From VXNE01 sp965217825 (lineage in GTDB: Bacteria > Pseudomonadota > Gammaproteobacteria > Pseudomonadales > Azotimanducaceae): a DNA stretch of 64,000 nucleotides. Location of the stretch: contig OZ244571.1 in NCBI GenBank assembly GCA_965217825.1, forward strand, positions 806,001 to 870,000, read 5' to 3'. The position numbers and the translations under genes were made by a program. Of this stretch, positions 16,906-29,571 are shown in pieces (within the stretch, counting starts at the first letter, position 1; every line of letters starts with the position of its first letter). A model generated the notes under the pieces. The model saw only the letters and a program-made list of their open reading frames with translations. It was not told the DNA's origin and ran no database searches.

Positions 16906-17241
16906 GTGGAATCGGTCGACATTGGCTTTTCCGTCCGCGCCGCAGGTAAGGTTGCGGAACTCGTCGCGGGCGAGGGCAACGACATGCTGAAACTACGCGT
17001 CTTTATCACAGGCGGTGGTTGCAGCGGCTTCTCGTATGGCTTTACCTTCGATGAGGAGGTCGCGGAGGACGACGCCGTGATCGAGCGAGAAGGCGTCACC
17101 ATGCTGGTGGATGCGATGAGCTATCAGTACCTTGCCGGCGCCGAGGTCGACTATAGGGAAGACCTGCAGGGGGCGCAGTTCGTCGTCACGAATCCCAATG
17201 CTTCCTCAACGTGCGGTTGCGGAAACTCGTTCGCTATCTGA
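16906..17241 (+). CDS. erpA: Iron-sulfur cluster insertion protein ErpA
   Basis: An A-type carrier that delivers Fe-S clusters to apoproteins, in E. coli including isoprenoid-synthesis enzymes. The product has 111 residues from a GTG start nine bases after the bactofilin stop. The three cluster-binding Cys are present: one in ITGGGCSGFSYGF and two in STCGCGNSF at the C-terminus. LVDAMSYQYLAGAEVDYRED is the conserved middle. The 3' end overlaps the convergent anmK gene by eight bases. The molybdenum hydroxylase at 53678 is one possible client in this window. Confidence 0.95.
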   Translation: MESVDIGFSVRAAGKVAELVAGEGNDMLKLRVFITGGGCSGFSYGFTFDEEVAEDDAVIEREGVTMLVDAMSYQYLAGAEVDYREDLQGAQFVVTNPNASSTCGCGNSFAI

Positions 17242-18328
17242 TTTGCCTGTTGGCTGGATAGAACGCGCCGAGTACTCGCGGTCCCGCCGCCCCCGTGACG
17301 GTCGGCGAGTTCCCGGGTAGGCGTTCCAGGAATCGATATGCGAGCCATGCGAAGGCTGCCGCTTCGATGGCATCGCCATCGAAGCCCAAGGTCTCGGTCT
17401 TCATTACCCGACGCCGGATCAGACGTTTTCCCAGACGGTCCATGAGATCGACGTTCAACCGACCTCCCCCACATACAACGATATCGGCATTGGATGGCGC
17501 CCATGTCTCAACCGCCCAGGAGATGCTTGCGGCGGTGAACTCGGCCAGAGTGGCTTGGACATCGGCGGGATCTTCCGAACCGTGCAGGCGCGTGCGCAAG
17601 TAGTCGAGGTTGTAGAAATCCTTGCCAGTGCTCTTCGGCGGCGGTGCGCGAACAAAACCGTCCTGTTCGAGGTCGGCCAGCAGGTTCGGAATCACTTTCC
17701 CCGTTAGGGACCAAGCGCCACCCCGATCAAACGCCAGGCCTCGGTGTTCTCGAATCCAGGCGTCGAGCAAGGCATTGCCGGGACCGGTGTCGAATCCGAT
17801 CGCGAGGTGGGGCGCGAGAACCGTTATGTTGGAAATCCCACCGATGTTCACGACCACGCGTTCGCCCTCGGGAGGCTTGAATAGCGCTTCATGGAACGGC
17901 GGCACCAATGGCGCGCCCTCGCCGCCGGCTGCCACGTCCCGGCGACGGAAATCGGCGACCGTGTCGAGACCGCTGATCTCGGCGATACGATGGGGATCCC
18001 CTATTTGAACGGTATAGGCGGGGACCCTGCGCGGGTCGTGACGAACTGTCTGTCCGTGGCTTCCGATCGCCCTGACCGGGCGATTCCCCGCGAATGTGCG
18101 GGCGGATCGACCTATGAGTTCGCCCATCTCGGCATCGGCCCTGGCCATGCGGTTCAGGTCATCTGCGGCCGGTAGGGCAAGCGCACGCAGGGAATCGGCA
18201 AGGGGGTCCGGTATTGGTTCGGTTGTGGCGTCGATGATGCGCGGAACAACGGGTTCGACATCGATCATCGCCAAGTCGAGTCCGTCGACACTTGTTCCGG
18301 AAATTGCGCCGATGAATAGAAGAGCCAT
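17234..18328 (-). CDS. anmK: Anhydro-N-acetylmuramic acid kinase
   Basis: Phosphorylates and opens 1,6-anhydro-MurNAc during peptidoglycan recycling, giving MurNAc-6-phosphate. The start ATG 18328 (MALLFIGAISGTSVDGLDLA) places the ATP-binding GTSVDG loop at residues 10-15, as in the family. The 364-residue product has ATEPIP, SHGQTVRHDP, RRRDVAAGGEGAPLVPPFH, VVNIGGISNITVL, IGFDTGPGNALLDAW and VVCGGGRLNVDLM. It sits next to an M23 peptidase and a bactofilin, a cell-wall neighbourhood shared with Pseudomonas. It converges on erpA. Confidence 0.95.
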   Translation of the reverse strand: MALLFIGAISGTSVDGLDLAMIDVEPVVPRIIDATTEPIPDPLADSLRALALPAADDLNRMARADAEMGELIGRSARTFAGNRPVRAIGSHGQTVRHDPRRVPAYTVQIGDPHRIAEISGLDTVADFRRRDVAAGGEGAPLVPPFHEALFKPPEGERVVVNIGGISNITVLAPHLAIGFDTGPGNALLDAWIREHRGLAFDRGGAWSLTGKVIPNLLADLEQDGFVRAPPPKSTGKDFYNLDYLRTRLHGSEDPADVQATLAEFTAASISWAVETWAPSNADIVVCGGGRLNVDLMDRLGKRLIRRRVMKTETLGFDGDAIEAAAFAWLAYRFLERLPGNSPTVTGAAGPRVLGAFYPANRQIR

Positions 18329-18359
18329 CGGTGCGGCCTGACTCGCGAGATCGTGCTGG

Positions 18360-18488
18360 CTAGCAGCCTGTCGGACTTGCCGCTCTAGCGGCAAGATCGA
18401 CGGGGTGACGGGCGCGCGGGCGGGGCGAAACAGGGGGCTTGGGCGGGGGCAACAGACGGCCCCGGCTAGGGCGACGGGTTTTGTGGCA
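18360..18488 (-). repeat. Dispersed GC-rich repeat, family B, copy 1
   Basis: Read on the minus strand this begins right after the M23 gene: ACAAAACCCGTCGCCCTAGC, then a C-rich block with GCCCAAGCCCCCTG, then GCGCGCCCGTCACCCCG. Copy 2 at 28003-28100 matches it closely along about 95 bases, including the terminal CCGACAGGCTG and TAGC. This copy also has an extra perfect palindrome, CTTGCCGC TCTA GCGGCAAG, at about 18376-18395. The repeat occupies almost the whole gap between anmK and the peptidase gene. Confidence 0.75.
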
Positions 18489-19784
18489 CTAGCGCGCGGC
18501 CAGAACCTGGGGCCCCGACAGGTGGTTGTCGAGCTGCGCGAGGATGAGCCCGGTGGACTCCTCGAAACGGTTCCGTTCCGAGGCGGGGATGGGTTTCGCT
18601 TTCGGCAGTTCTACGGTGCGGGGGTTGTGGTGCAAACCACTCACGAGGAATTCGTAGTGGAGGTGGGGGCCCGTGGCGTACCCGGTCGCGCCCACGTATC
18701 CGATGGTTTTGCCTTGCTCGACACGGGTTCCTTGGCGGATTCCGCGGGCGATCCTGGACAGGTGCAGGTACTTGGTCTCGAAGGTTTCGCCATGTCGCAA
18801 CACCACGTAGTTGCCATTGGGGGTGGTACGGCCCGCGATACGGACCGTACCACCGCCTGCCGCCAACACCGGCGTGCCCACGGGCGCGGCGTAGTCGATA
18901 CCGCGGTGGGGCATCGAGATCTTGAACAGCGGGTGGTATCTCTTCAGATTAAAGTTCGAACTGATGCGCGTAAACTCGAGCGGCGCCCTGAGAAAATCCT
19001 TGCGCATGCTTTCCCCTTGGGGACTGTAGAACGCGGCAATACCGGTGCTATCGGAATACAGGACCGCTCGGTGCGTCTCTCCCTGGTTCACGAACTGGGC
19101 CGCGAGGATTTTGCCGGTATCGATACGTTGATCGTCCAGGTATAGCTCTTCGAAGAGAATCGAAAATTCGTCGCCGTCCCGAATATCGAGAAGGAAGTCG
19201 ATGTCCCACTGAAAGATCTTCTCCAGACGCATGATAAGAGGGTCTTCCAATCCCGCGCGCTGCCCGGCGACGAACAACGAATGCTTGATCGCGGCGTGCT
19301 TAAAGGCAACTTTCCTGGTGGGTTCTTCGATTTCCTTGCGGCCTCGATACGCCTCGCCGGAACGTTCGAATACGAGCCGTTCCAGGGGTCCGGGCGAATA
19401 GACGAAGCGGAGAAGATTGCCCCCTTCGTCCATAACAAACGTCAGTTCGTGGCCGGGATACACCTTGTGCAGCCGTTCCGCTAGCGGGCCACTGGCAAGT
19501 ATCCGTTGCAGTTCTCCGGGCGGGAGGTCTCGTTTCTCGAAGATTGTGGAAAGGTTTTCGCCCGGCTCGATGCATATGACCTGCTCGGTCGTTGCTTCGG
19601 ATTCCGGCGGTTGTTCCGCGTAAGTCCTGAGTGCCTCAAGCTCAGCATCGGCGTAGCGCGGGTCCGTCTCGAAGGTGGTGATAGCTTCCGTGACGTCCCG
19701 GTCGAAAGAGGAAATGAGGCCGAGGATCGCAGCCACTGCGGCACAGATGTAGAGGTGGGATACCGGAACTTTTCCCCTGGTCAA
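18489..19784 (-). CDS. M23 family murein DD-endopeptidase (MepM-like)
   Basis: A 431-residue envelope protein. Residues 10-25 form an N-terminal membrane anchor (LYICAAVAAILGLI). A LysM/OapA-like region follows (CIEPGENLSTIFEKRDLPPGELQRIL), then a linker domain and the LytM/M23 zinc peptidase (about 290-400) with HRGIDYAAPVGTPVLAAGGG (first His and Asp) and GPHLHYEFLV (HxH). It probably cuts peptide crosslinks in peptidoglycan during growth. The start is a TTG at 19784 preceded by GAGTATAAAG, the mirror image of the tyrS start region. The gene is divergent from tyrS, as in Pseudomonas. Confidence 0.92.
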   Translation of the reverse strand: MTRGKVPVSHLYICAAVAAILGLISSFDRDVTEAITTFETDPRYADAELEALRTYAEQPPESEATTEQVICIEPGENLSTIFEKRDLPPGELQRILASGPLAERLHKVYPGHELTFVMDEGGNLLRFVYSPGPLERLVFERSGEAYRGRKEIEEPTRKVAFKHAAIKHSLFVAGQRAGLEDPLIMRLEKIFQWDIDFLLDIRDGDEFSILFEELYLDDQRIDTGKILAAQFVNQGETHRAVLYSDSTGIAAFYSPQGESMRKDFLRAPLEFTRISSNFNLKRYHPLFKISMPHRGIDYAAPVGTPVLAAGGGTVRIAGRTTPNGNYVVLRHGETFETKYLHLSRIARGIRQGTRVEQGKTIGYVGATGYATGPHLHYEFLVSGLHHNPRTVELPKAKPIPASERNRFEESTGLILAQLDNHLSGPQVLAAR

Positions 19785-19785
19785 G

Positions 19786-19860
19786 CTTTATACTCTAGTC
19801 GATTTCTGCCAGAAGGCAGATTTTGGAACTCACGCGCGTGGCAAGGTTTGGAGTATAAAG
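19786..19860. promoter_or_regulatory. Mirrored start regions / candidate divergent promoters between the M23 gene and tyrS
   Basis: CTTTATACTC (19786-19795) and GAGTATAAAG (19851-19860) are perfect inverted copies 55 bases apart. On each strand the outer copy lies directly before that gene's TTG start, and the other copy offers a TATACT -10-like hexamer firing across the gap. No convincing -35 is visible, so promoter assignment is tentative; the symmetry itself is certain. Confidence 0.4.
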
Positions 19861-19863
19861 AAT

Positions 19864-21165
19864 TTGTCCGGTTTTGGAAGCTTGGATAACCCATCCCAGC
19901 AAAGTTCGATACTGACCGATCTACGTAGAAGGGGACTGGTCGCGCAAGTTTCGGACGAAGCGGGCCTGGAGGCTCATCTCGCTCCATGCTCGCGCGTTGT
20001 CTATTGCGGCTTCGATCCTACTGCGGACAGTCTCCAGATCGGAAACCTGGTGACGCTCCTGACCTTGAGGCGCTTTCAGCGGGCCGGCCATCGACCCATC
20101 CTGCTTGTTGGCGGTGCCACCGGGTTGATCGGCGATCCCAGCGACAAGAACGAGGAACGCGATCTCAACCTTCGCGAGGTCGTCGCCGTCTGGGCGAAGA
20201 GAGTGCGTGCGCAGGCGGCGCGGTTTCTCGATTTCGACGGGGATGCGGGGGCGATTGTCGTCAACAACCTGGATTGGACCGGCCGCCTCGACGTGGTCTC
20301 CTTCTTGCGGGATGTAGGGAAACATTTCTCGGTCAACGCGATGATCCAGCGCGAGTGGGTCAGGTCGAGGCTGGAAGCCAGGGGAAGCGGTATTTCCTTC
20401 GCCGAGTTCAGCTACACCATCCTGCAGGCGATGGACTTCAAGCAGCTCGCCGAACGGTATGACTGCACCGTTCAGATCGGCGGCAGCGATCAGTGGGGGA
20501 ATATCGTCAGCGGTGTCGACCTGGTTCGGCGGACCTTGGCGAGGAAGGTTTTCGCGATGACGATCCCGTTGGCGACAAAGACAGACGGGACAAAGTTCGG
20601 AAAGACCGAGGTGGGAGCCGTCTGGCTTGACGAGGCGAAAACGTCGCCATACGCCTTCTATCAGTTCCTTGTCAACATGGCGGATCGAGACGTGGTGACT
20701 TATCTGCGTCAACTTACCTTTCTGGGCGTGGAAGAGATCGAGGCGGCCGAGAAGGCGGTTGCAGAAGATCCAGGATCGCGCGCGGCGCAGCGCCTCCTCG
20801 CTTCGGAAGTCACGCGCCTGGTGCACGGCGAGAAGGGTCTTCTATCCGCGAGGCGGATCACGGACGCGCTGTTCAGCGGTGCCGTGGAGTCATTGACGGC
20901 GATCGATTTCGAACAACTTGCGCTCGACGGCATCGAGTGCACGACAGTCGAGGCCGACGTCGGACTGGTCGCCGTCATGGCGCAAACGCCGCTCGCGCGA
21001 TCGAGAAGCGCGGCGCGCAGGTTGGTCCAAAGCAAAGCGGTGCGTGTGAATGGCGAACTGACGGATGACACCGAGCGCACGTTGTCTCCGTCAAACGCGC
21101 TATGTGGCCGCTACCATCTCATCCGGCGGGGCAAGAAGAGCTGGCACCTGGTTGCGCACGCCTGA
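19864..21165 (+). CDS. tyrS: Tyrosyl-tRNA synthetase
   Basis: Charges tRNA-Tyr. The product has 433 residues from a TTG with GGAG about twelve bases upstream; a further TTG seven codons in is possible. The class I catalytic core has YCGFDPTADSLQIGNL (HIGH-like), LVGGATGLIGDPSDKNEER, FAEFSYTILQAMDF, QIGGSDQWGNIVSG and the KMSKS-type loop GTKFGKTE. The C-terminal S4 RNA-binding domain has RSAARRLVQSKAVRVNGE. It sits directly upstream of the rRNA operon, as in Pseudomonas. The tRNA-Tyr gene is at 32084. Confidence 0.96.
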   Translation: MSGFGSLDNPSQQSSILTDLRRRGLVAQVSDEAGLEAHLAPCSRVVYCGFDPTADSLQIGNLVTLLTLRRFQRAGHRPILLVGGATGLIGDPSDKNEERDLNLREVVAVWAKRVRAQAARFLDFDGDAGAIVVNNLDWTGRLDVVSFLRDVGKHFSVNAMIQREWVRSRLEARGSGISFAEFSYTILQAMDFKQLAERYDCTVQIGGSDQWGNIVSGVDLVRRTLARKVFAMTIPLATKTDGTKFGKTEVGAVWLDEAKTSPYAFYQFLVNMADRDVVTYLRQLTFLGVEEIEAAEKAVAEDPGSRAAQRLLASEVTRLVHGEKGLLSARRITDALFSGAVESLTAIDFEQLALDGIECTTVEADVGLVAVMAQTPLARSRSAARRLVQSKAVRVNGELTDDTERTLSPSNALCGRYHLIRRGKKSWHLVAHA

Positions 21166-21235
21166 TCCGGGCGGCCCGTGGTCGCAGTCGGGAGTCGATC
21201 GCGCAGTGTTTTCGCTGGTGACCGGAAAACGCCGC

Positions 21236-21263
21236 TTGTAAGCGACCGGTCGGTGCGTATAAT
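21236..21263 (+). promoter_or_regulatory. rRNA operon promoter
   Basis: A -35 TTGTAA (21236-21241) and a perfect -10 TATAAT (21258-21263) are 16 bases apart, followed by a GC-rich discriminator (GCGCTCCCC), the usual mark of stringent-controlled rRNA promoters sensitive to ppGpp and DksA. It is about 150 bases before the 16S gene. Confidence 0.8.
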
Positions 21264-21299
21264 GCGCTCCCCTTGGCCCGCGTGAATGCGCGCGGCCCC

Positions 21300-21311
21300 G
21301 CTCATTGACAA
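21300..21311 (+). promoter_or_regulatory. boxA-like antitermination element in the rRNA leader
   Basis: GCTCATTGACAA resembles the rRNA boxA consensus (GCTCTTTAACAA), recognised by NusB/S10 to prevent early termination. It lies between promoter and 16S, where leader boxA elements are expected. Confidence 0.5.
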
Positions 21312-21413
21312 TGAAACAAGCCATTCGTGTGGGCGCTCGTGAACGAAGAGCCGAGGCAAACTTGTCTTGGGAGCGGTGGCGGTCTTTATCGCTGCCGAAC
21401 CCGAAAACTTCTT

Positions 21414-22984
<1,571 letters not shown>

Positions 22985-23251
22985 AATCGAAGTCCTGCCT
23001 GCTGGCGTTCGCGTTGGCGGGAACGGGACCAAGCCTTGACTTAAGCGGAATCGACGTTGGCGCACCTGCGGTAAATTCGCGGGTTCGCGTCGACGTGCCC
23101 ACCTCCGATTCGCTTGTTTGTTGACGAACCGCAATGCGTTTCGTCGGCGAGCTGGCGCGGAGATCATGGGCGCGCCCACACGAATGGTTTGTTTCAAATG
23201 GTGCGGAGGCGATGGCGTGTGGCACTCTTGTGCCACTGAGGGAACCGACCC

Positions 23252-23328
<77 letters not shown>

Positions 23329-23336
23329 CCTTGTAC

Positions 23337-23412
23337 GGGGCCGTAGCTCAGCCGGGAGAGCGCCTGCTTTGCAAGCAGGAGGTCGGGAGTTCGATCCTCC
23401 TCGGCTCCACCA
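23337..23412 (+). tRNA. tRNA-Ala (TGC)
   Basis: A 76-base cloverleaf from GGGGCCGTAGCTCAGC to encoded CCA; anticodon TGC at 23370-23372 in CTTTGCAAG. It follows tRNA-Ile by eight bases in the rRNA spacer and is released by processing of the operon transcript. Confidence 0.98.
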
Positions 23413-23451
23413 TTGATTGCCAATCCAGAGCGGGGAATCCGCGCGACACGC

Positions 23452-23463
23452 GCTCTTTGATAA
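23452..23463 (+). promoter_or_regulatory. boxA element of the 16S-23S spacer
   Basis: GCTCTTTGATAA lies between tRNA-Ala and 23S and is close to the rRNA boxA consensus. It is better matched than the leader copy. Confidence 0.65.
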
Positions 23464-23656
23464 TTCGTAATGATGAAGTCTGTGCGTCAGGAAATTAATC
23501 TTGACGCACCCAGTCGATATCGAGTCTAGCAACGATATCGACGAAATAAAGCAAATGTGTCTTGGTACGAGTGCAAGCCGGAGACGGCTGGCGCTCTTCC
23601 AAACCGGTGTTATTCAGCTATATATGAAGGGGTGCCGAGTGCACTTTCGATTATAT

Positions 23657-26595
<2,939 letters not shown>

Positions 26596-26747
26596 TATAA
26601 TCGAGCGTGCGCCCCCGCCAGCCGGGTGTGCAAGCCTCTGTTGTATGAAATGGATGACACTCTTAGGACACATTAGCTGACTTCATCATACGCTCTTGTC
26701 CGGAGACGATAGCCGCCAGCGTGGGAGGCGTCCTCGGGCAAATGGTT

Positions 26748-26867
26748 TGCCTGACGGCCATAGCGAGTCTGAACCACCTGAATCCATCTCGAACTCAGAA
26801 GTGAAAGGGCTCTGCGCCGATGGTAGTGTGGGGGCTCCCCATGCGAGAGTAGGACATCGTCAGGCTT
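26748..26867 (+). rRNA. rrf: 5S ribosomal RNA
   Basis: A 120-base 5S sequence from TGCCTGACGGCCATAGCG to ACATCGTCAGGCT. The two ends pair to form helix 1, and the conserved CGAACTCAGAAGTGAAA and GATGGTAGTGTGGG blocks are present. It is about 150 bases after 23S and just before the operon terminator. Confidence 0.97.
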
Positions 26868-26877
26868 TAATTTGAAC

Positions 26878-26906
26878 AACCGGCTCCAGGTGGGCCGGTT
26901 TTTTTT
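26878..26906 (+). terminator. Rho-independent terminator of the rRNA operon
   Basis: AACCGGC (26878-26884) pairs with GCCGGTT (26894-26900) across a nine-base loop, followed by an unbroken run of T. It lies 11 bases after 5S. Confidence 0.92.
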
Positions 26907-26943
26907 GTGCGCACGGGCTGTCCAAGCGCCACGACGTTTCACG

Positions 26944-27069
26944 CAACTCTAGCAAGGGATGGTGCCCGACGGTCCCAATCAGCTCTGACCCGCCGATATC
27001 ACCTACATCGCCGTGACCAACCGCTTCGTCTACATTGCCGTAGTGCTCGGTGCCTGGTCGGCATCGTTC
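26944..27069 (+). pseudogene. Transposase remnant (integrase-core fragment with stop and frameshift)
   Basis: One frame reads PNQL, a TGA where Trp is expected, then PADITYIAVTNRFVYIAVVL and GAW. This is the DDE integrase-core signature of IS3-like transposases around the first catalytic Asp (NQLW-ADITYI...FVYLAVVLD). After about 27055 the similarity continues in another frame (IV...AMGARPN). No terminal repeats or remaining transposase were found. The piece lies between the rRNA terminator and the dioxygenase gene and marks an old insertion there. Confidence 0.65.
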
Positions 27070-27876
27070 TCACCGCGATGGGCGCTCGTCCCAACATACC
27101 GCGACGCGGTGCAGCTCACGGACCTCGCCGCTGAAATCGTTCGCCCCGGCGTGCTGAACGCATCGCTGGTCCCATATCGCCAGCGTGCCGGGCTGGTAGC
27201 GTACGCGCGCTTGATAACTTTGTTGGGTGCAGTGCGCAAACAGAAAACCAAGCAGCGCAGCGCTCTCCCGCTCTGCGAGCTGTACGATGCTCTTGGTGTA
27301 ACCCGCGTTCACGTAGAGCGCCTTGCGGCCGGTTTCCGGATGGGTGGTCACCACGGGATGGGTCACCGGTCGCTCGGCCAGCTTCGCATCGATGTTACGA
27401 CCGTCGTGCCGCGCGTCCAAAGGATCGACAAACACTTTCATGGAATCGGAGAGACCTTCATAGGCCCTGTACTGCGACGCGAATACCGTGTCGCCGCCGA
27501 CCGCCGGAAGTTCCCGCGCAAGCAACATGGTGATCTTCGGGGGTAGTTCGTGCCAGGTCGAGTCCGTGTGCCACTGGTCTGAAACGTTGGGGTGGCCTGG
27601 ATCGGCACGGACGAGGAGCGCGTCGTCATAGCCCTCCAAGGCCGTAAAGCCATGCACGTGGAGCTTGCCCCAGCGCATGCCAAATTCCCTCAACTGGCCG
27701 AGGGTGAGATGAGCCTGTCCGTGGATGGCGAGCGCGCCGTATTCCAGTAGCAATGCGTGCACGGCGGCGAAACCGTTTTCATCGAGAGACGCCACGTCGA
27801 GGCCTCGTACCTCGGCGCCCAGGGCTCCGGTCAAAGGTCGAATGTCCAACGTGGCCTCTTGCTTCACGGTTCTCAT
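27070..27876 (-). CDS. TauD/TfdA-family 2-oxoglutarate-dependent dioxygenase
   Basis: A 268-residue non-haem iron(II), 2-oxoglutarate-dependent oxygenase. The metal ligands are visible in QWHTDSTWHELPP (HxD, near residue 100) and the distal His in WDQRCVQHAG near residue 245, followed by the oxoglutarate-binding Arg region (ELHRVAVCWDERPSR). THPVVTTHPETGRKALYVN is characteristic of the TauD/TfdA family. Substrates range from taurine to aryloxyacetates and cannot be read from the sequence. The gene lies in an accessory patch with a transposase remnant and a flavin monooxygenase. Its 5' flank is a partial copy of the 23S-5S spacer. Confidence 0.92.
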   Translation of the reverse strand: MRTVKQEATLDIRPLTGALGAEVRGLDVASLDENGFAAVHALLLEYGALAIHGQAHLTLGQLREFGMRWGKLHVHGFTALEGYDDALLVRADPGHPNVSDQWHTDSTWHELPPKITMLLARELPAVGGDTVFASQYRAYEGLSDSMKVFVDPLDARHDGRNIDAKLAERPVTHPVVTTHPETGRKALYVNAGYTKSIVQLAERESAALLGFLFAHCTQQSYQARVRYQPGTLAIWDQRCVQHAGANDFSGEVRELHRVAVCWDERPSR

Positions 27877-27900
27877 GTTGCTCCTCCCACAGTATTTCGC

Positions 27901-27980
27901 GGCTTAACCATATAATCGAGCGCGTCCCCCGGAAACGAGGTGTGCGAACCTCCATTGTATGAAAAGGTGACACTTTTCCC
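27901..27980 (+). repeat. Partial duplicate of the 23S 3' end and 23S-5S spacer
   Basis: GGCTTAACCATATAATCGAG, then GAGGTGTGCGAACCTC and TTGTATGAAAAGG with TGACACTTTT, repeats 26587-26666 with scattered changes and the same orientation. It includes the 3' arm of the 23S processing stem. The interval between the two copies contains 5S, the terminator, the transposase remnant and the dioxygenase gene. Confidence 0.75.
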
Positions 27981-28002
27981 GCCTGCGGGTGCTGAGGTAT
28001 GG

Positions 28003-28100
28003 GCAGCGCCAAAAGACCTGTCGCCCTGCCGGGCGCCATGTTTTGCCCCCGCCCAAGCCCCCTGTTCTCGCCCCACCCGCGCGCCCGTCATCCCGACAGG
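28003..28100 (+). repeat. Dispersed GC-rich repeat, family B, copy 2
   Basis: GCGCCAAAAGACCTGTCGCC, then GGGCGCCATGTTTTGCCCCC and GCCCAAGCCCCCTG, matches the minus-strand reading of 18402-18488 and, less closely, 63050-63120. CGCCC and GGGCG arms followed by a short T run give a terminator-like hairpin. It lies just beyond the 3' end of the flavin monooxygenase gene. Confidence 0.7.
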
Positions 28101-28103
28101 CTG

Positions 28104-29282
28104 TTAGCTTTCGGACGGCGCGACCGCTTTGTACGCGAACAGCCTGCGAAAGAACCTGTCGCCGATCAAACCGATGGATCGGTTTCTGAGCCACGCGCTC
28201 AAACCGGAGAGGTGGAAAATCTTCGCGTTGCGGCGCGAGTGGCGCTGGACCTGTGCTGTCCTGTCGCGCCGCAAGGACTCGTAGCGCGCGAGCGCGCGCG
28301 GAACATCGCCGCCATCGGCAACGCAACGCGCAAGTACGGCGGCGTCTTCTATCGCCATGGCAGCGCCCTGGGCCATGAACGGCAAGGCCGCATGGCAGGC
28401 ATCACCGAGCAGCGTGATGCGGTGATCCGACCAGTGGGGCATGGGCGGACGGTCGAACAATGCCCACTTGTAGCAACCGTCGCGCTCTGTCCCATCGATC
28501 AGCGCCTGCACGTCCCGATGCCATCCGGCGAAATCGCTCCGAAACTCCTCGCAATCACCGGGCTCGATCCAGGACCCGGGTTGCGGTTCGTTCCGCCTGG
28601 CAACAACACCGACGCAGTTGACCAGGGCGCTGTCTCGCACCGGGTATTGGACAAAGTGTTTGCCGGGTCCCCACCAGATCTTGACGACGGGCCGCATGAT
28701 TGCCTCCGGCAGGCCCGCTGCCGAAACGAGGGCACGCCAGGCGATGTCGCCGCTGTAGGTGGGTGTCTCGCTTCCGAATAGCGCCGTACGCACAGTCGAG
28801 GAAATGCCGTCGGCACCGACCAGCATGGATCCGGTTTGGCGATTCCCATTAACCGAGACCGCGACGCTGGCGCGGCTCTGGTGAATGCGTTCGACGCGTG
28901 CGCCGGCGTGCAGTTCGATGCGGGGGTCACCGAGCGCGGCATCGGCAAGACAGGTGACGAGGTCGTATCGCATAACGAGGTAGTACGGGAAGCCGTAGGT
29001 CTTCCGAACATGCTCGCCGAGCGGATACCTCGCCAGTATCCGGCCGTGTCTCCAGTGGCGAATCTCGATCGCTTCGGGCAACAGGGCGATTGACCGCAGG
29101 GGGGCTTCAAGCGCGAGGTCGTGCATAACGCGGCTGGCGTTCGGGCTGAGTTGCAAGCCAGCACCGGTCTCTTCGAAAGCGGGTGCCTGCTCGAAAAGGC
29201 GCACATGGATTCCCTGGCGGGCCATGCAGAGGGCGGCAGTCAAGCCGCCAATACCGCCTCCGGCAACGAGGATCTCGGACAT
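28104..29282 (-). CDS. FAD-dependent aromatic-ring-type monooxygenase
   Basis: A 392-residue class A flavoprotein hydroxylase. The start ATG 29282 (MSEILVAGGGIGGLTAALCM) puts the Rossmann GxGxxG at residues 8-13; the frame extends 24 codons further upstream without family match. The FAD/NAD motif appears as LVGADGISSTVRTAL near residue 160, and the GD motif as LLGDACHAALPFMAQGAAMA with IEDA near residue 300. Closest families by pattern are salicylate 1-monooxygenase and 3-hydroxybenzoate 6-hydroxylase; the substrate is not assignable. It uses NAD(P)H and O2 in the cytoplasm. Confidence 0.9.
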   Translation of the reverse strand: MSEILVAGGGIGGLTAALCMARQGIHVRLFEQAPAFEETGAGLQLSPNASRVMHDLALEAPLRSIALLPEAIEIRHWRHGRILARYPLGEHVRKTYGFPYYLVMRYDLVTCLADAALGDPRIELHAGARVERIHQSRASVAVSVNGNRQTGSMLVGADGISSTVRTALFGSETPTYSGDIAWRALVSAAGLPEAIMRPVVKIWWGPGKHFVQYPVRDSALVNCVGVVARRNEPQPGSWIEPGDCEEFRSDFAGWHRDVQALIDGTERDGCYKWALFDRPPMPHWSDHRITLLGDACHAALPFMAQGAAMAIEDAAVLARCVADGGDVPRALARYESLRRDRTAQVQRHSRRNAKIFHLSGLSAWLRNRSIGLIGDRFFRRLFAYKAVAPSES

Positions 29283-29457
29283 CGCGCGTCGAGTAGGCGT
29301 CAGTGCGGCCCCGGATGCGGGCTGGCCGTCCATGGACTGCGAGAGGAAATGCACGCCTCAGTGGATCTGGCAGCTACGCTTCGCAATGCTCGCCCCTGTT
29401 GGCCAAGAGATTTGTGCAGATCATACTATTAGACCCGTGCGGCGATGTCGCCCCAGT

Positions 29458-29481
29458 GCCAGAAAAGATGCCAGAAAAGAG
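29458..29481 (+). repeat. 12-base tandem direct repeat
   Basis: TGCCAGAAAAGA occurs twice in direct succession between the monooxygenase and birA genes. No other meaning is apparent. Confidence 0.8.
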
Positions 29482-29571
29482 CGGTCTTTTCCGACACCTG
29501 CGGCCATGGGTTCGGCACGCGGCTGACCCGGCTCACCAGGGGCCGGATCTGATTCATGGAGGGTCAAAGTA

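Noticed and set aside
27013..27546. Plus-strand frame of about 177 codons over the transposase remnant and dioxygenase gene
   Set aside because: Only its first part resembles a transposase; the rest is antisense to the TauD-type gene.
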